Below are positions 8,267 through 15,852 of a stretch of DNA of 21,833 nucleotides, one piece after another. Position numbers and translations under genes: made by a program. The notes beneath the pieces are model-generated. The model did not search any database. It was not told the DNA's origin and was given only the letters and a program-made list of their open reading frames with translations. Numbering within the stretch: position 1 is the stretch's first letter; the number at the start of each line of letters is the position of its first letter. Source of the stretch: UBA6770 sp965661115 (GTDB taxonomy: Bacteria > Bacteroidota > Bacteroidia > Flavobacteriales_G > Salibacteraceae); contig CBFICO010000030.1 in assembly GCA_965661115.1 (NCBI GenBank), forward strand, positions 1-21,833. The letters run 5' to 3'.

Positions 8267-9016
8267 ATGTCGGATAAAAAGGAGCAGCTAGAGCAAGTTA
8301 TCGGTCACCAATTTAGCGCATTTTATAAAATTCCTATGGATAAGTTCTTTCAGTTTGCATTGTCTGTTGACTGTGTTATTCTTGGGTATCGAGAAAATCA
8401 GCTAGAGTTATTGGTTATAGAAAGGGGGGCAGCACCACACAAAGGTAAGATGGCATTACCTGGTGATTTGGTATATCCTAGCGAAGATATGGGATTGGCT
8501 GCTGAGCGAGTTTTAAATGACCTTACGGGTTTAGATGATTTGAATTTAACTCAATTCCATGCATACGGTCAAGTAGATAGACATCCTGTAGGTAGGGTTG
8601 TTACGGTGGGTTATTACTCATTGATTAATACAGATCAGTATGCACCTTTAGCAAGTTCATGGGCCGATAATGTATCATGGATAAATGTGAATGATTTACC
8701 TCAATTGGCGTTTGATCATAATGAAATTGTAGAGGAGGCATTAAAAGCTCTTAAGCAAAGAGTTCGTTTGCAACCAATTGGATTTAAGTTGTTGCCAAAG
8801 GAGTTCAGTTTAGGAGAAATGCAACATTTATACGAAACTATTTTGGGCGAAAATTTTGATAAAGCCAACTTTAGAAAAAAGATATTGGGTATGAATTTAC
8901 TTAAAGATACAGGTAAGTTGCAAACCGATGTTCCTCACCGTCCTGGACGTTTATACACCTTTAATACAGTGGCTTACGAAAAGCTGCTTGAAAAAGGTTT
9001 TACATTCGAACTGTAG
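8267..9016 (+). CDS. Nudix-domain winged-helix transcriptional regulator (NrtR/AraR-like)
   Basis: The product is 249 aa. Residues about 28-155 form a Nudix fold (FALSVDCVILGYRENQLELLVIERG, then KMALPGDLVYPSED, then VSWINVNDLPQLAFDH). Residues about 165-245 resemble the C-terminal winged helix of NrtR-type regulators (LPKEFSLGEMQHLYETILG, then NFRKKILGM, then RPGRLYTF). The Nudix box is degenerate: where the metal-binding REUxEE is expected the sequence reads RVLNDL, so hydrolase activity is unlikely and the domain is more likely a ligand sensor. In Bacteroidota, such proteins are known as sugar-responsive regulators (the AraR type, for example). It is divergent from susC and directly precedes the Entner-Doudoroff operon, so it is the best local candidate for controlling both. 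Ligand and operator are not known. Confidence 0.85.
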   Translation: MSDKKEQLEQVIGHQFSAFYKIPMDKFFQFALSVDCVILGYRENQLELLVIERGAAPHKGKMALPGDLVYPSEDMGLAAERVLNDLTGLDDLNLTQFHAYGQVDRHPVGRVVTVGYYSLINTDQYAPLASSWADNVSWINVNDLPQLAFDHNEIVEEALKALKQRVRLQPIGFKLLPKEFSLGEMQHLYETILGENFDKANFRKKILGMNLLKDTGKLQTDVPHRPGRLYTFNTVAYEKLLEKGFTFEL

Positions 9017-9049
9017 ATTTTTTGTCGATTAATTTTCTCTGACATCGTG

Positions 9050-9072
9050 CTTATGGTAAATTAAACCATAAG
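9050..9072. promoter_or_regulatory. Candidate operator C upstream of zwf: TATGGT-N7-ACCATA
   Basis: This is a perfect 8-bp inverted repeat, CTTATGGT (9050-9057) and ACCATAAG (9065-9072), around AAATTAA. The inner 19 bp (9052-9070) match sites A and B in arm sequence and in the 7-base spacing. Relative to site A, the A-to-G change in the left arm is mirrored by T-to-C in the right arm, so the symmetry is kept. The right half extends to ATAAGTAT, as in site A. It lies about 35 bp before the zwf GTG and 7-8 bp before a perfect -7 box. A terminator for the preceding gene is less likely because no T-run follows. Confidence 0.6.
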
Positions 9073-9078
9073 TATTTC

Positions 9079-9086
9079 TATATTTG
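9079..9086 (+). promoter_or_regulatory. Putative -7 box of the zwf operon promoter (TATATTTG)
   Basis: TATATTTG matches the Bacteroidota -7 consensus TAnnTTTG exactly. No TTTG is present at the expected -33 position. That region is instead occupied by the inverted repeat at 9050-9072, which could mean the promoter depends on a bound activator. The predicted transcription start near 9092 leaves a leader of only about a dozen bases before the GTG at 9106. Confidence 0.45.
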
Positions 9087-9105
9087 GTTTCTTAAACTGG
9101 ATATA

Positions 9106-10578
9106 GTGACAGAAGATTTTGATTTAGTTGTTTTTGGTGGTGATGGAGATTTATCCTACCGAAAAATATACCCTGCTCTTTATCATAGACTCAATGAAGG
9201 GCAAATTTCAGATAACGCGAGAATACTAGCTGTTACAAGAAAAGAATACACTGAAGAAGAGTTTGAAGCAAAGCTTAGAGCTGAGCTTGAAATTTATATA
9301 GAGGAGGCAAATGCAGTTGTATTGAATAAGCTGATTAATATGATTAATTCTGGTCGTATTGATTCAGATAACAACTTTGAAAGTGAAGTTACAAAAGCTT
9401 GGTTCGCACAAGCAGTGCATTCTGTTCGCGTATTTTATTTGGCTACTCCTGCTGCCGCTTTTGGTTCCATTTCAAAATTTTTGTCTAGTAGGGGCTATAT
9501 TTCCGACTCTTCCAGAGTTGTATTGGAAAAGCCACTTGGAAGAGATTTGGAAAGTTCGGAAAGTATAAACGACGAAGTAGCTCAGTACTTTAATGAAGAG
9601 CAGATATATCGTATAGATCACTATTTGTGAAAAGAGACGGTTCAAAATCTTATGGTGCTTCGGTTTGCAAATAACATTTTTGAAAGCTCATGGAATGCCA
9701 AGGATATTGAAAATGTTCAAATTACCGTTGCTGAGTCAATTGGGGTTGGTTCTCGTGGTGGATTTTACGATAAGTACGGAGCGCTAAGAGATATGGTTCA
9801 AAACCATTTATTGCAATTGCTTTGTCTAATTGCTATGGAGCCACCGGTAAACTTGGAGGCTGATGAAGTGCGTGATGAGAAATTGAAAGTATTAAAAGCG
9901 CTTCGATTTTATACTCCTTCTTCAATTACACATTCTACGGTAAGAGGTCAATACACACGGGGAGGAACAGATGAAGGTCCTTTACCATCATATTTAGAAG
10001 ACATTGAAAAGTACAGTTCTAAAACTGAAACTTTTGTTGCACTCAAAGCAAATATCGATAACTGGCGTTGGGGTGGAGTTCCTTTCTACCTTAGAACAGG
10101 TAAGCGTATGCCGCATCGATATTCGGAAATTATTATCAATTTCAAAAAAGTTCCGCATAATATTTTTCCAGATAAGAAAAATGTGGAAAGCAACAGGCTA
10201 ACTATCCGATTACAGCCAGAAGAAAAAATTGAACTGCTTCAAATGGTTAAAGTGCCAGGGCCTGGAGGATATAGGTACAAACCATATGCGCTAGAATTAG
10301 ATTACGCAGATCACTTTGAACACAGATTTCCTGAGGCATATGAGCGTCTAATGATGGACGTGGTTCGCGGAAACCAAACTTTGTTTATGCGCCGAGACGA
10401 GGTTAAAGCTTCTTGGCAATGGGTAGAATCTATTACCAAAAACTGGGAAAAAACTGCAATGCCCAACGTATTGTATGAAGCGGGTTCTTGGGGGCCTGGT
10501 GATAAAATTCTTGAAGAGGGGCATAAGTGGGCAAAATCTCACCACGTAAAACGTTTGGAAGAAAAAAAGAAAAGCTAA
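9106..10578 (+). pseudogene. zwf: Glucose-6-phosphate dehydrogenase with in-frame TGA (nonsense-interrupted)
   Basis: The enzyme oxidises glucose-6-phosphate to 6-phosphogluconolactone, the entry step of the Entner-Doudoroff route. The frame starts at GTG 9106 (DLVVFGGDGDLSYRK, the N-terminal nucleotide-binding motif), continues through VVLEKPLGRDL to RIDHYL, then hits TGA at 9628-9630. It resumes in the same frame with KETVQNLMVLRFANNIFE and runs to the stop at 10576-10578. Read through, it is 490 residues, the normal family length, and family motifs continue on both sides without a frameshift. The family has Gly at the TGA position (RIDHYLGKE), so one base change, GGA to TGA, explains it. 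The first part alone lacks the C-terminal domain. A restart at ATG 9652 would lack the nucleotide-binding domain. It could be a true mutation, a base-call error, or suppressed by readthrough. Its stop overlaps the pgl start by one base. Confidence 0.9.
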
Positions 10579-11270
10579 TGGAGACAGAAGTAATGTTGAA
10601 TAGAGCGCAAATTGAACTTGAGTTAACTGTAGATATAGCTAACAAACTGTCAAAAGATATTCGGGAATTTGGTTCCGCTTCCCTTGTGGTTTCAGGTGGA
10701 TCTACACCAAAAAATCTATTCAATAAGCTTTCTAATGAGCAACTAGATTGGTCTAAAGTTTCTGTTTTGTTGGTTGATGAACGCTTTTTGCCTAATGGTC
10801 ATAAAGATCAAAATGGTGAAATGGTGAAAAACGAATTGCTAATTAACCATGCTGCAAAATCAAATTTCATCCCTATGGTATTTGACCCTAGCGATGAATC
10901 GAACAATCTAAATATGGCTATTGATGCTCTTGCTTCAGTTAAACAACCGTTTTCTGCAGTTATTTTAGGAATGGGGACTGATGGTCATACCGCATCACTC
11001 TTTCCTGACTCACCACAACTTAACGAGGCTATGTCTGAAGACAATAATAGACTGTTGATGAATATTTCAACTCCTAGTTCACCATACAAACGAATCACTT
11101 TTACTAGAAATGCGCTACTAAACACGTCAAACTTGTATTTGCACTGCTATGGATATGATAAGAAGAAGATTCTAGATCAAATCCGCTCAGCAGTTAATCA
11201 CACAAACTATCCGATAGCACAATTTATACATCAAACTGAAGCGGATACTAAAATTTATTGGGCAGAGTAG
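10578..11270 (+). CDS. pgl: 6-phosphogluconolactonase
   Basis: The product is 230 aa and hydrolyses 6-phosphogluconolactone to 6-phosphogluconate. It belongs to the DevB/SOL type, related to NagB. Motifs are GGSTPKNLF (about 40-48), LLVDERFLP (about 64-72) and GMGTDGHTASLFPDSP (about 131-146), all phosphosugar-binding or active-site regions of this family. A longer reading from 10527 would overlap the zwf end by about 50 bases. The ATG at 10578, in a TAATG overlap with the zwf stop, is the natural start and indicates translational coupling. edd begins 3 bases after its stop. The length is normal for the family. Confidence 0.93.
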   Translation: METEVMLNRAQIELELTVDIANKLSKDIREFGSASLVVSGGSTPKNLFNKLSNEQLDWSKVSVLLVDERFLPNGHKDQNGEMVKNELLINHAAKSNFIPMVFDPSDESNNLNMAIDALASVKQPFSAVILGMGTDGHTASLFPDSPQLNEAMSEDNNRLLMNISTPSSPYKRITFTRNALLNTSNLYLHCYGYDKKKILDQIRSAVNHTNYPIAQFIHQTEADTKIYWAE

Positions 11271-11272
11271 TT

Positions 11273-13072
11273 ATGAATAAGAGAATTGAAGAAATAACAA
11301 GTCGAATAAAGGAGCGCTCAAAAAAAACTAGAGCCGCTTATGTGGCTCAAATGGAAAAATGGGCGGAGAAAAGTGTTACTCGCTCTTCTTTAGCGTGTGG
11401 AAATTTAGCCCATGCTTTTGCGGCTTGTAATGATGATGATAAAATGGAATTGAGTGGAAACTCTTCTCCCAATTTGGCAATAATAACGGCATTTAACGAT
11501 ATGTTAAGTGCACACAAAACCTACGAAGATTATCCAAAAGAATTAAAAAATTACGCTAATAAATACGGTGCGGTAGCTCAAGTGGCATCAGGGGTTCCAG
11601 CAATGTGCGACGGGGTAACACAAGGTCAAGCCGGAATGGAATTGTCGCTTTTTAGCCGAGATGTTATTGCGCTTTCTACAGCAGTCGGAATGTCTCACCA
11701 AATGTTTGATGGTGGAATGTGTTTAGGTATCTGCGATAAAATAGTTCCAGGAATGATGATTGGAGCGTTGCGGTTTGGGCATTTGCCCTTCGTTTTTGTT
11801 CCAGGTGGTCCAATGGAAAGCGGAATTACTAATGAAGAAAAGGCAAAACACAGGAGAGATTACGCAGAAGGAAAAATTGGTAGAGCAGAACTACTGAAAG
11901 CTGAATCTGCTTCTTATCATGCGGCTGGTACGTGCACCTTTTATGGAACCGCAAACAGCAACCAAATGCTTATGGAGATTATGGGCGTTCATTTGCCAGG
12001 ATCTTCGTTTGTAACACCATATACAAATTTACGCGATGCATTAAATGAATTTACTGTAAAAAGATTAACTGAGATTACACACCAAAAAGAAGAATATACG
12101 CCTCTTTGGAAAATTATCAGCGAAGAGTCTATCGTAAACGCGTTGGCAGGGTTAGTTGCAACGGGTGGTTCCACAAACCATACTATTCATTTAATAGCAA
12201 TTGCCAAAGCTGCGGGAATCATCATCGACTGGTCAGATTTTAATGATATTTCTGAAACGGTGCCACTAATTACAAGAGTTTACCCGAACGGTTCGGCAGA
12301 TATTAACCATTTTCAGGCGTGCGGTGGCATGGGTTATTTAATTAAAACGCTAAGAGAAGGCGGTTACTTAAATGAGAACGTGCATACCGTTATGGGGCCA
12401 GGATTAGCTGCTTATATTCAAGAACCCTATTTGAATAATGGAAGTTTGGAGTGGAGGTCAGCTCCGGAAAAATCTTTAGACGAAAATATTTTAAGGTCAA
12501 CTCAACAACCATTTGCTCCAACTGGAGGACTCAGATTGTTAGAAGGAAATTTGGGAAGATCGGTTATTAAAGTATCAGCTGTAAAAGATGAACATCAAAT
12601 AGTGAAAGCTCCTGCTGAAGTGTTTGAGCGTCAAGAGGATGTGATAACCGCCTTTAAAGAGCAGAAATTAAATAAGGATGTAATTGTGGTGGTTAGAAAC
12701 CAAAATGCGCAGGTAAACGGAATGCCAGAGTTGCATCAATTAACTCCTACACTTAGTATTCTTCAGCAAAATGGATATAAGGTTGCTTTGGTAACTGATG
12801 GTAGAATGTCTGGCGCGTCTGGTAAAGTTCCAGCGGCAATACACCTTTCACCTGTAAACGGAGAAAATGTGTTGCTAAAGCTTAAAACAGGTGACATTAT
12901 TGAGCTAAATGCAAAAAAAGGTATTCTGCAATGCGAAAACTTTGAAGAAGTAAATCAACGTCAAGCCGATAATAGTTTTGAATACGACTTTACTGGTGTT
13001 GGTAGAGAATTATTTGATCGGTTTTTACCACTAGTATCAGCAAGTGAAGAGGGGGCTTCTTTTATAATTTAA
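11273..13072 (+). CDS. edd: Phosphogluconate dehydratase (Entner-Doudoroff)
   Basis: The product is 599 aa and converts 6-phosphogluconate to 2-keto-3-deoxy-6-phosphogluconate (KDPG). It belongs to the IlvD/Edd family of Fe-S dehydratases. Cluster and active-site motifs are MCDGVTQGQAGME (Cys112), GICDKIVPGMM (Cys154) and AGTCTFYGTANS (Cys221), followed by GLVATGGSTNHTIHL, ACGGMGYLI and VTDGRMSGASGKVPAAIH. The Edd-type length (about 600 rather than about 560-570) and the pgl/eda neighbours favour Edd over dihydroxyacid dehydratase. The start at ATG 11273 is chosen over an in-frame GTG at 11258 that would overlap pgl. The stop is 3 bases before eda. Confidence 0.95.
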   Translation: MNKRIEEITSRIKERSKKTRAAYVAQMEKWAEKSVTRSSLACGNLAHAFAACNDDDKMELSGNSSPNLAIITAFNDMLSAHKTYEDYPKELKNYANKYGAVAQVASGVPAMCDGVTQGQAGMELSLFSRDVIALSTAVGMSHQMFDGGMCLGICDKIVPGMMIGALRFGHLPFVFVPGGPMESGITNEEKAKHRRDYAEGKIGRAELLKAESASYHAAGTCTFYGTANSNQMLMEIMGVHLPGSSFVTPYTNLRDALNEFTVKRLTEITHQKEEYTPLWKIISEESIVNALAGLVATGGSTNHTIHLIAIAKAAGIIIDWSDFNDISETVPLITRVYPNGSADINHFQACGGMGYLIKTLREGGYLNENVHTVMGPGLAAYIQEPYLNNGSLEWRSAPEKSLDENILRSTQQPFAPTGGLRLLEGNLGRSVIKVSAVKDEHQIVKAPAEVFERQEDVITAFKEQKLNKDVIVVVRNQNAQVNGMPELHQLTPTLSILQQNGYKVALVTDGRMSGASGKVPAAIHLSPVNGENVLLKLKTGDIIELNAKKGILQCENFEEVNQRQADNSFEYDFTGVGRELFDRFLPLVSASEEGASFII

Positions 13073-13075
13073 ACG

Positions 13076-13651
13076 ATGACAAATTCAATAGAACACCTAT
13101 TGCAAGATAACCCTTTGGTTCCGGTAGTTACCTTTAACGCTGGTGACGATGTGGAACGATTTGCTGATTATCTTCTCGAGCAAAAAGTAGGCTGCATAGA
13201 AATTACACTGAGAACGCTTGAAGGTTTTCAAGCAATTGAATTGCTCAAAAAAAAATCTCCTGACATGATTGTAGGAGCGGGAACAGTTGTTAATCCCGAA
13301 CAAGTTAACAGGTTAGTTGATATGGGGGCTGACTTTATGGTCAGTCCTGGTATCACTAAATCTTTAATCAATGCATTTACAAAAAGTGAAGTGCCTTTTT
13401 TATGTGGTATAAGCACTCCAAGTGAGGTTATTTCTGCCATGGAAGAAGGGATTAATTCGCTAAAATTTTTCCCTGCCGAAATAAATGGGGGAGTACCTGT
13501 ACTAAAAATGTATGGCCAGCTTTTTCCAGAGGTAAGATTTTGCCCTACTGGAGGTATTTCAGCTGCAACTAGTGCCAATTATTTGGCTTTGGAAAATGTG
13601 TTTGCAGTTGGAGGCTCTTGGTTTCAAAAAGATTATAAAAATTCAATATAA
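13076..13651 (+). CDS. eda: KDPG aldolase, short C-terminus
   Basis: The product is 191 aa and cleaves 2-keto-3-deoxy-6-phosphogluconate to pyruvate and glyceraldehyde-3-phosphate (class I aldolase). Visible motifs are CIEITLRT with the general-base Glu42, VGAGTVVNPEQ, FLCGISTPSEV, SLKFFPAE with the Schiff-base Lys130, and the phosphate-binding FCPTGGIS. It ends soon after AVGGSWFQKD. Typical family members are about 205-215 aa and have a final helix of roughly 20 residues after GGSW, which is missing here. All catalytic residues are present, so it may still work, but the end looks trimmed. The sugar kinase starts 8 bases downstream. Confidence 0.93.
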   Translation: MTNSIEHLLQDNPLVPVVTFNAGDDVERFADYLLEQKVGCIEITLRTLEGFQAIELLKKKSPDMIVGAGTVVNPEQVNRLVDMGADFMVSPGITKSLINAFTKSEVPFLCGISTPSEVISAMEEGINSLKFFPAEINGGVPVLKMYGQLFPEVRFCPTGGISAATSANYLALENVFAVGGSWFQKDYKNSI

Positions 13652-13659
13652 ATATTACT

Positions 13660-14544
13660 ATGATTGCTATCGCTGAAAGCGGTTCTACTAAAACAGATTG
13701 GGTTATTCTTGACAATAATCAGCAAGAAGTAACTCGTTTCAAAACTCAGGGATATAACCCATATTTTCACTCAAGTCAAGTAGTTGCAGAAAGCTTAAAC
13801 AATGACAGGACTGTTCAAGACTATGTAACAAGAATAGAACAAGTTTATTTTTACGGTGCTGGTTGTTCTTCAGCAGAATTAAACCATCAAATTGAATTTG
13901 GACTAGAGCAAGTCTTTGATAATGCCAAAGTACTTGTTGAGCACGATTTATTAGCATGTGCCTATGCGCTGTATGATAGCAAACCAGTGGTTGCTTGCAT
14001 TTTAGGTACAGGGTCTAACTCTTGTTATTTCAATGGTGAGCATATTTCTGAAAATGTTCCAGCAATGGGATTTATTATGGGAGATGAAGGTGGCGGTGCA
14101 TACTTCGGGAAACGTGTAGTAGCTGATTATTTCTACAAGAAATTACCTGCAAAAATGCAAGAAGAGTTTACCGAGATTTTTAGAATGACGTGGAACGATG
14201 CGCGGGTGAGGATTTACAATAACGAAAACGCTAACGTTTATCTAGCTTCTTTTATGCCGTTTATCGCAAAGTATAAGGACACGCAGTACGTTCAGGGTTT
14301 GGTTAAAGCTGGGTTTGGAGCGTTTTTAGATTATCACGTTTTAAGTTTTGAAGAGGCAAAAAACGCTGATGTAGCATTTGTAGGGTCTATTGCAAATATT
14401 TTTAGACCGTTGTTAGAGGAAGAATTAGAAGCAAGAGGTTTAACAATTGGGAAAGTGATAAAAAGTCCTATTGACGAGTTGGTTAAATACCACTGCGAAA
14501 ACATATTGAATTGTAGCTCCAAAACTTCTAAACTAGCAAGCTGA
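13660..14544 (+). CDS. BadF/BadG-type sugar kinase, probable glucokinase
   Basis: The product is 294 aa, from the ASKHA-fold BadF/BadG/BcrA/BcrD ATPase family, whose Bacteroidota members are often annotated as N-acetylglucosamine kinases. The phosphate-1 loop is AESGSTKTDWVIL (about 5-17), the phosphate-2 loop is LGTGSNSCYF (about 115-124), and MGDEGGGAYFGK and VGSIANIF follow. Lying between eda and a beta-glucanase gene in an Entner-Doudoroff operon, it most plausibly phosphorylates glucose released from beta-glucan, giving glucose-6-phosphate for Zwf. The role is inferred from context. The sequence alone does not separate glucose from N-acetylglucosamine specificity. Confidence 0.82.
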   Translation: MIAIAESGSTKTDWVILDNNQQEVTRFKTQGYNPYFHSSQVVAESLNNDRTVQDYVTRIEQVYFYGAGCSSAELNHQIEFGLEQVFDNAKVLVEHDLLACAYALYDSKPVVACILGTGSNSCYFNGEHISENVPAMGFIMGDEGGGAYFGKRVVADYFYKKLPAKMQEEFTEIFRMTWNDARVRIYNNENANVYLASFMPFIAKYKDTQYVQGLVKAGFGAFLDYHVLSFEEAKNADVAFVGSIANIFRPLLEEELEARGLTIGKVIKSPIDELVKYHCENILNCSSKTSKLAS

Positions 14545-14556
14545 TTGCAAAAGACG

Positions 14557-15846
14557 ATGAACATAGGTTTAGGCCTAAAAATGTTTCTTTTTGGTGCCAT
14601 TTATTTAACACTAATAATGGTGGGGTTAATGAGTTCGTGTGCTTCAGACTCGATTAAGAATGAAGATAAAATGATAAAAGCAGAAGATATTTTAGGAAAT
14701 AGTTCCTATAAGGCAATCTGTTATTCTGGATATCGAAACAAAACCAGAAATTTGAATGATGAACCTACCATTCCTGAAATTAAAGTAGACTTAAAACTAC
14801 TTCATGCATTAGGGTTCAGAATAATTAGAACTTATCAGTCCAAAATGTTTCCGCACTCAAGAAACACTCTACAAGCCATTAAGGAGTTGAAGCAAGCCGA
14901 TTCAAATTTTGAAATGTACATGATGCTCGGTGCATGGATAGAGTGCGAGGGGGCTTTTTCTGACAGTGTAAACCACGATGTTGAAAACTATGAACAAAAC
15001 AAATCTGAAATAGATGAAGCAATTCGGTTGGCTCAAGAGTATCCCGAAATTGTTAAGATAATTGCCGCTGGAAATGAGTCTATGGTGCATTGGGCTCAAA
15101 CTTACTTTGTAAAACCCGCTGTAGTGCTCAACTGGGTCAACTATCTTCAAGAGAAAAAAGAAAAAGGGGCGTTGCACAAGGATGTTTGGATAACATCATC
15201 CGATAATTTCGCTTCGTGGGGAGGTGGTAGTGCAGACTATTACAACGAAGTTTTAATTGACCTTATAAAGGCGGTGGATTACGTTTCTATTCACACCTAT
15301 CCGTTTCACGATACGCATTACAACCCAGAATTTTGGCAGCAAGACTCAATTGTAATTGACACTAAGGATAAAGAAAGACTGGCTAAAAAGGTCATGAAGG
15401 CTACTGCAGGTTACGCTCAAAATCAATATGAGTCTGTTAAAGCCTATCTTAAATCTATTGATGTTGTTAAACCAATTCACATCGGGGAATCGGGTTGGGC
15501 AAGTGTATCAAATGATAATTACGGAGATCCAGGTAGCGGCGCAGCCGACGAGTTTAAACAGAAACTTTACTTTGATTTAATGACCATGTGGACGGAAAAA
15601 GAAAACGTGTCGTGTTTTTATTTTGAGGCTTTTGACGAACCATGGAAAGATGCTAAAAACAGCAATGGGTCTGAAAACCACTTTGGTTTTTTTACCGTTG
15701 ACGGACAAGCTAAATACATAATTTGGGAAGAGGTAAATAACTCACTCAAAACCAAACCCGGCCGAAATGGAAAGGAGATTGAAAAAACTTATGGTGGGGA
15801 TTTTAATGCTTTAAAAGCAGAAATTTTGTTACCCGCCACAAAATAA
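14557..15846 (+). CDS. GH17 beta-1,3-glucan hydrolase lipoprotein
   Basis: The product is 429 aa from ATG 14557, preferred over an in-frame TTG at 14545. The leader ends LMSSC with a lipobox Cys at 28. A (beta/alpha)8-type glycosidase follows: YSGYRNKTRN near residue 57, IIAAGNES with the acid/base Glu174, and HIGESGWAS with the nucleophile Glu311. The GNE and GESGW motifs are typical of family GH17, which cleaves or transglycosylates beta-1,3-glucans. The lipoprotein signal puts it in the periplasm or on the outer membrane, processing imported or surface laminarin fragments. It lies between the kinase and the MFS porter in the operon. Endo or exo mode cannot be told from the sequence. Confidence 0.88.
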   Translation: MNIGLGLKMFLFGAIYLTLIMVGLMSSCASDSIKNEDKMIKAEDILGNSSYKAICYSGYRNKTRNLNDEPTIPEIKVDLKLLHALGFRIIRTYQSKMFPHSRNTLQAIKELKQADSNFEMYMMLGAWIECEGAFSDSVNHDVENYEQNKSEIDEAIRLAQEYPEIVKIIAAGNESMVHWAQTYFVKPAVVLNWVNYLQEKKEKGALHKDVWITSSDNFASWGGGSADYYNEVLIDLIKAVDYVSIHTYPFHDTHYNPEFWQQDSIVIDTKDKERLAKKVMKATAGYAQNQYESVKAYLKSIDVVKPIHIGESGWASVSNDNYGDPGSGAADEFKQKLYFDLMTMWTEKENVSCFYFEAFDEPWKDAKNSNGSENHFGFFTVDGQAKYIIWEEVNNSLKTKPGRNGKEIEKTYGGDFNALKAEILLPATK

Positions 15847-15852
15847 AAAAGG

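Noticed and set aside
9050..9072. Inverted repeat as intrinsic terminator of the Nudix gene
   Set aside because: The stem is AT-rich with only a few GC pairs and is not followed by a T-run. It matches two other sites near gene starts, so an operator is the better explanation.
9628..9630. TGA in zwf as recoded glycine (as in SR1/Gracilibacteria) or as selenocysteine
   Set aside because: All other genes use TGG and Gly codons normally, and the gene set is plainly Bacteroidota, which does not use that code. At least one gene here (eda's sugar-kinase neighbour at 13660-14544) ends in TGA as a stop. The family has Gly at this position, not Cys or Sec, and no SECIS-like hairpin was evident downstream. 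A point mutation or sequencing error is simpler.
13228..13578. Minus-strand open frame of 116 codons opposite eda
   Set aside because: It is fully antisense to a well-supported aldolase gene, with no motif, signal peptide or promoter, so it is a shadow frame.
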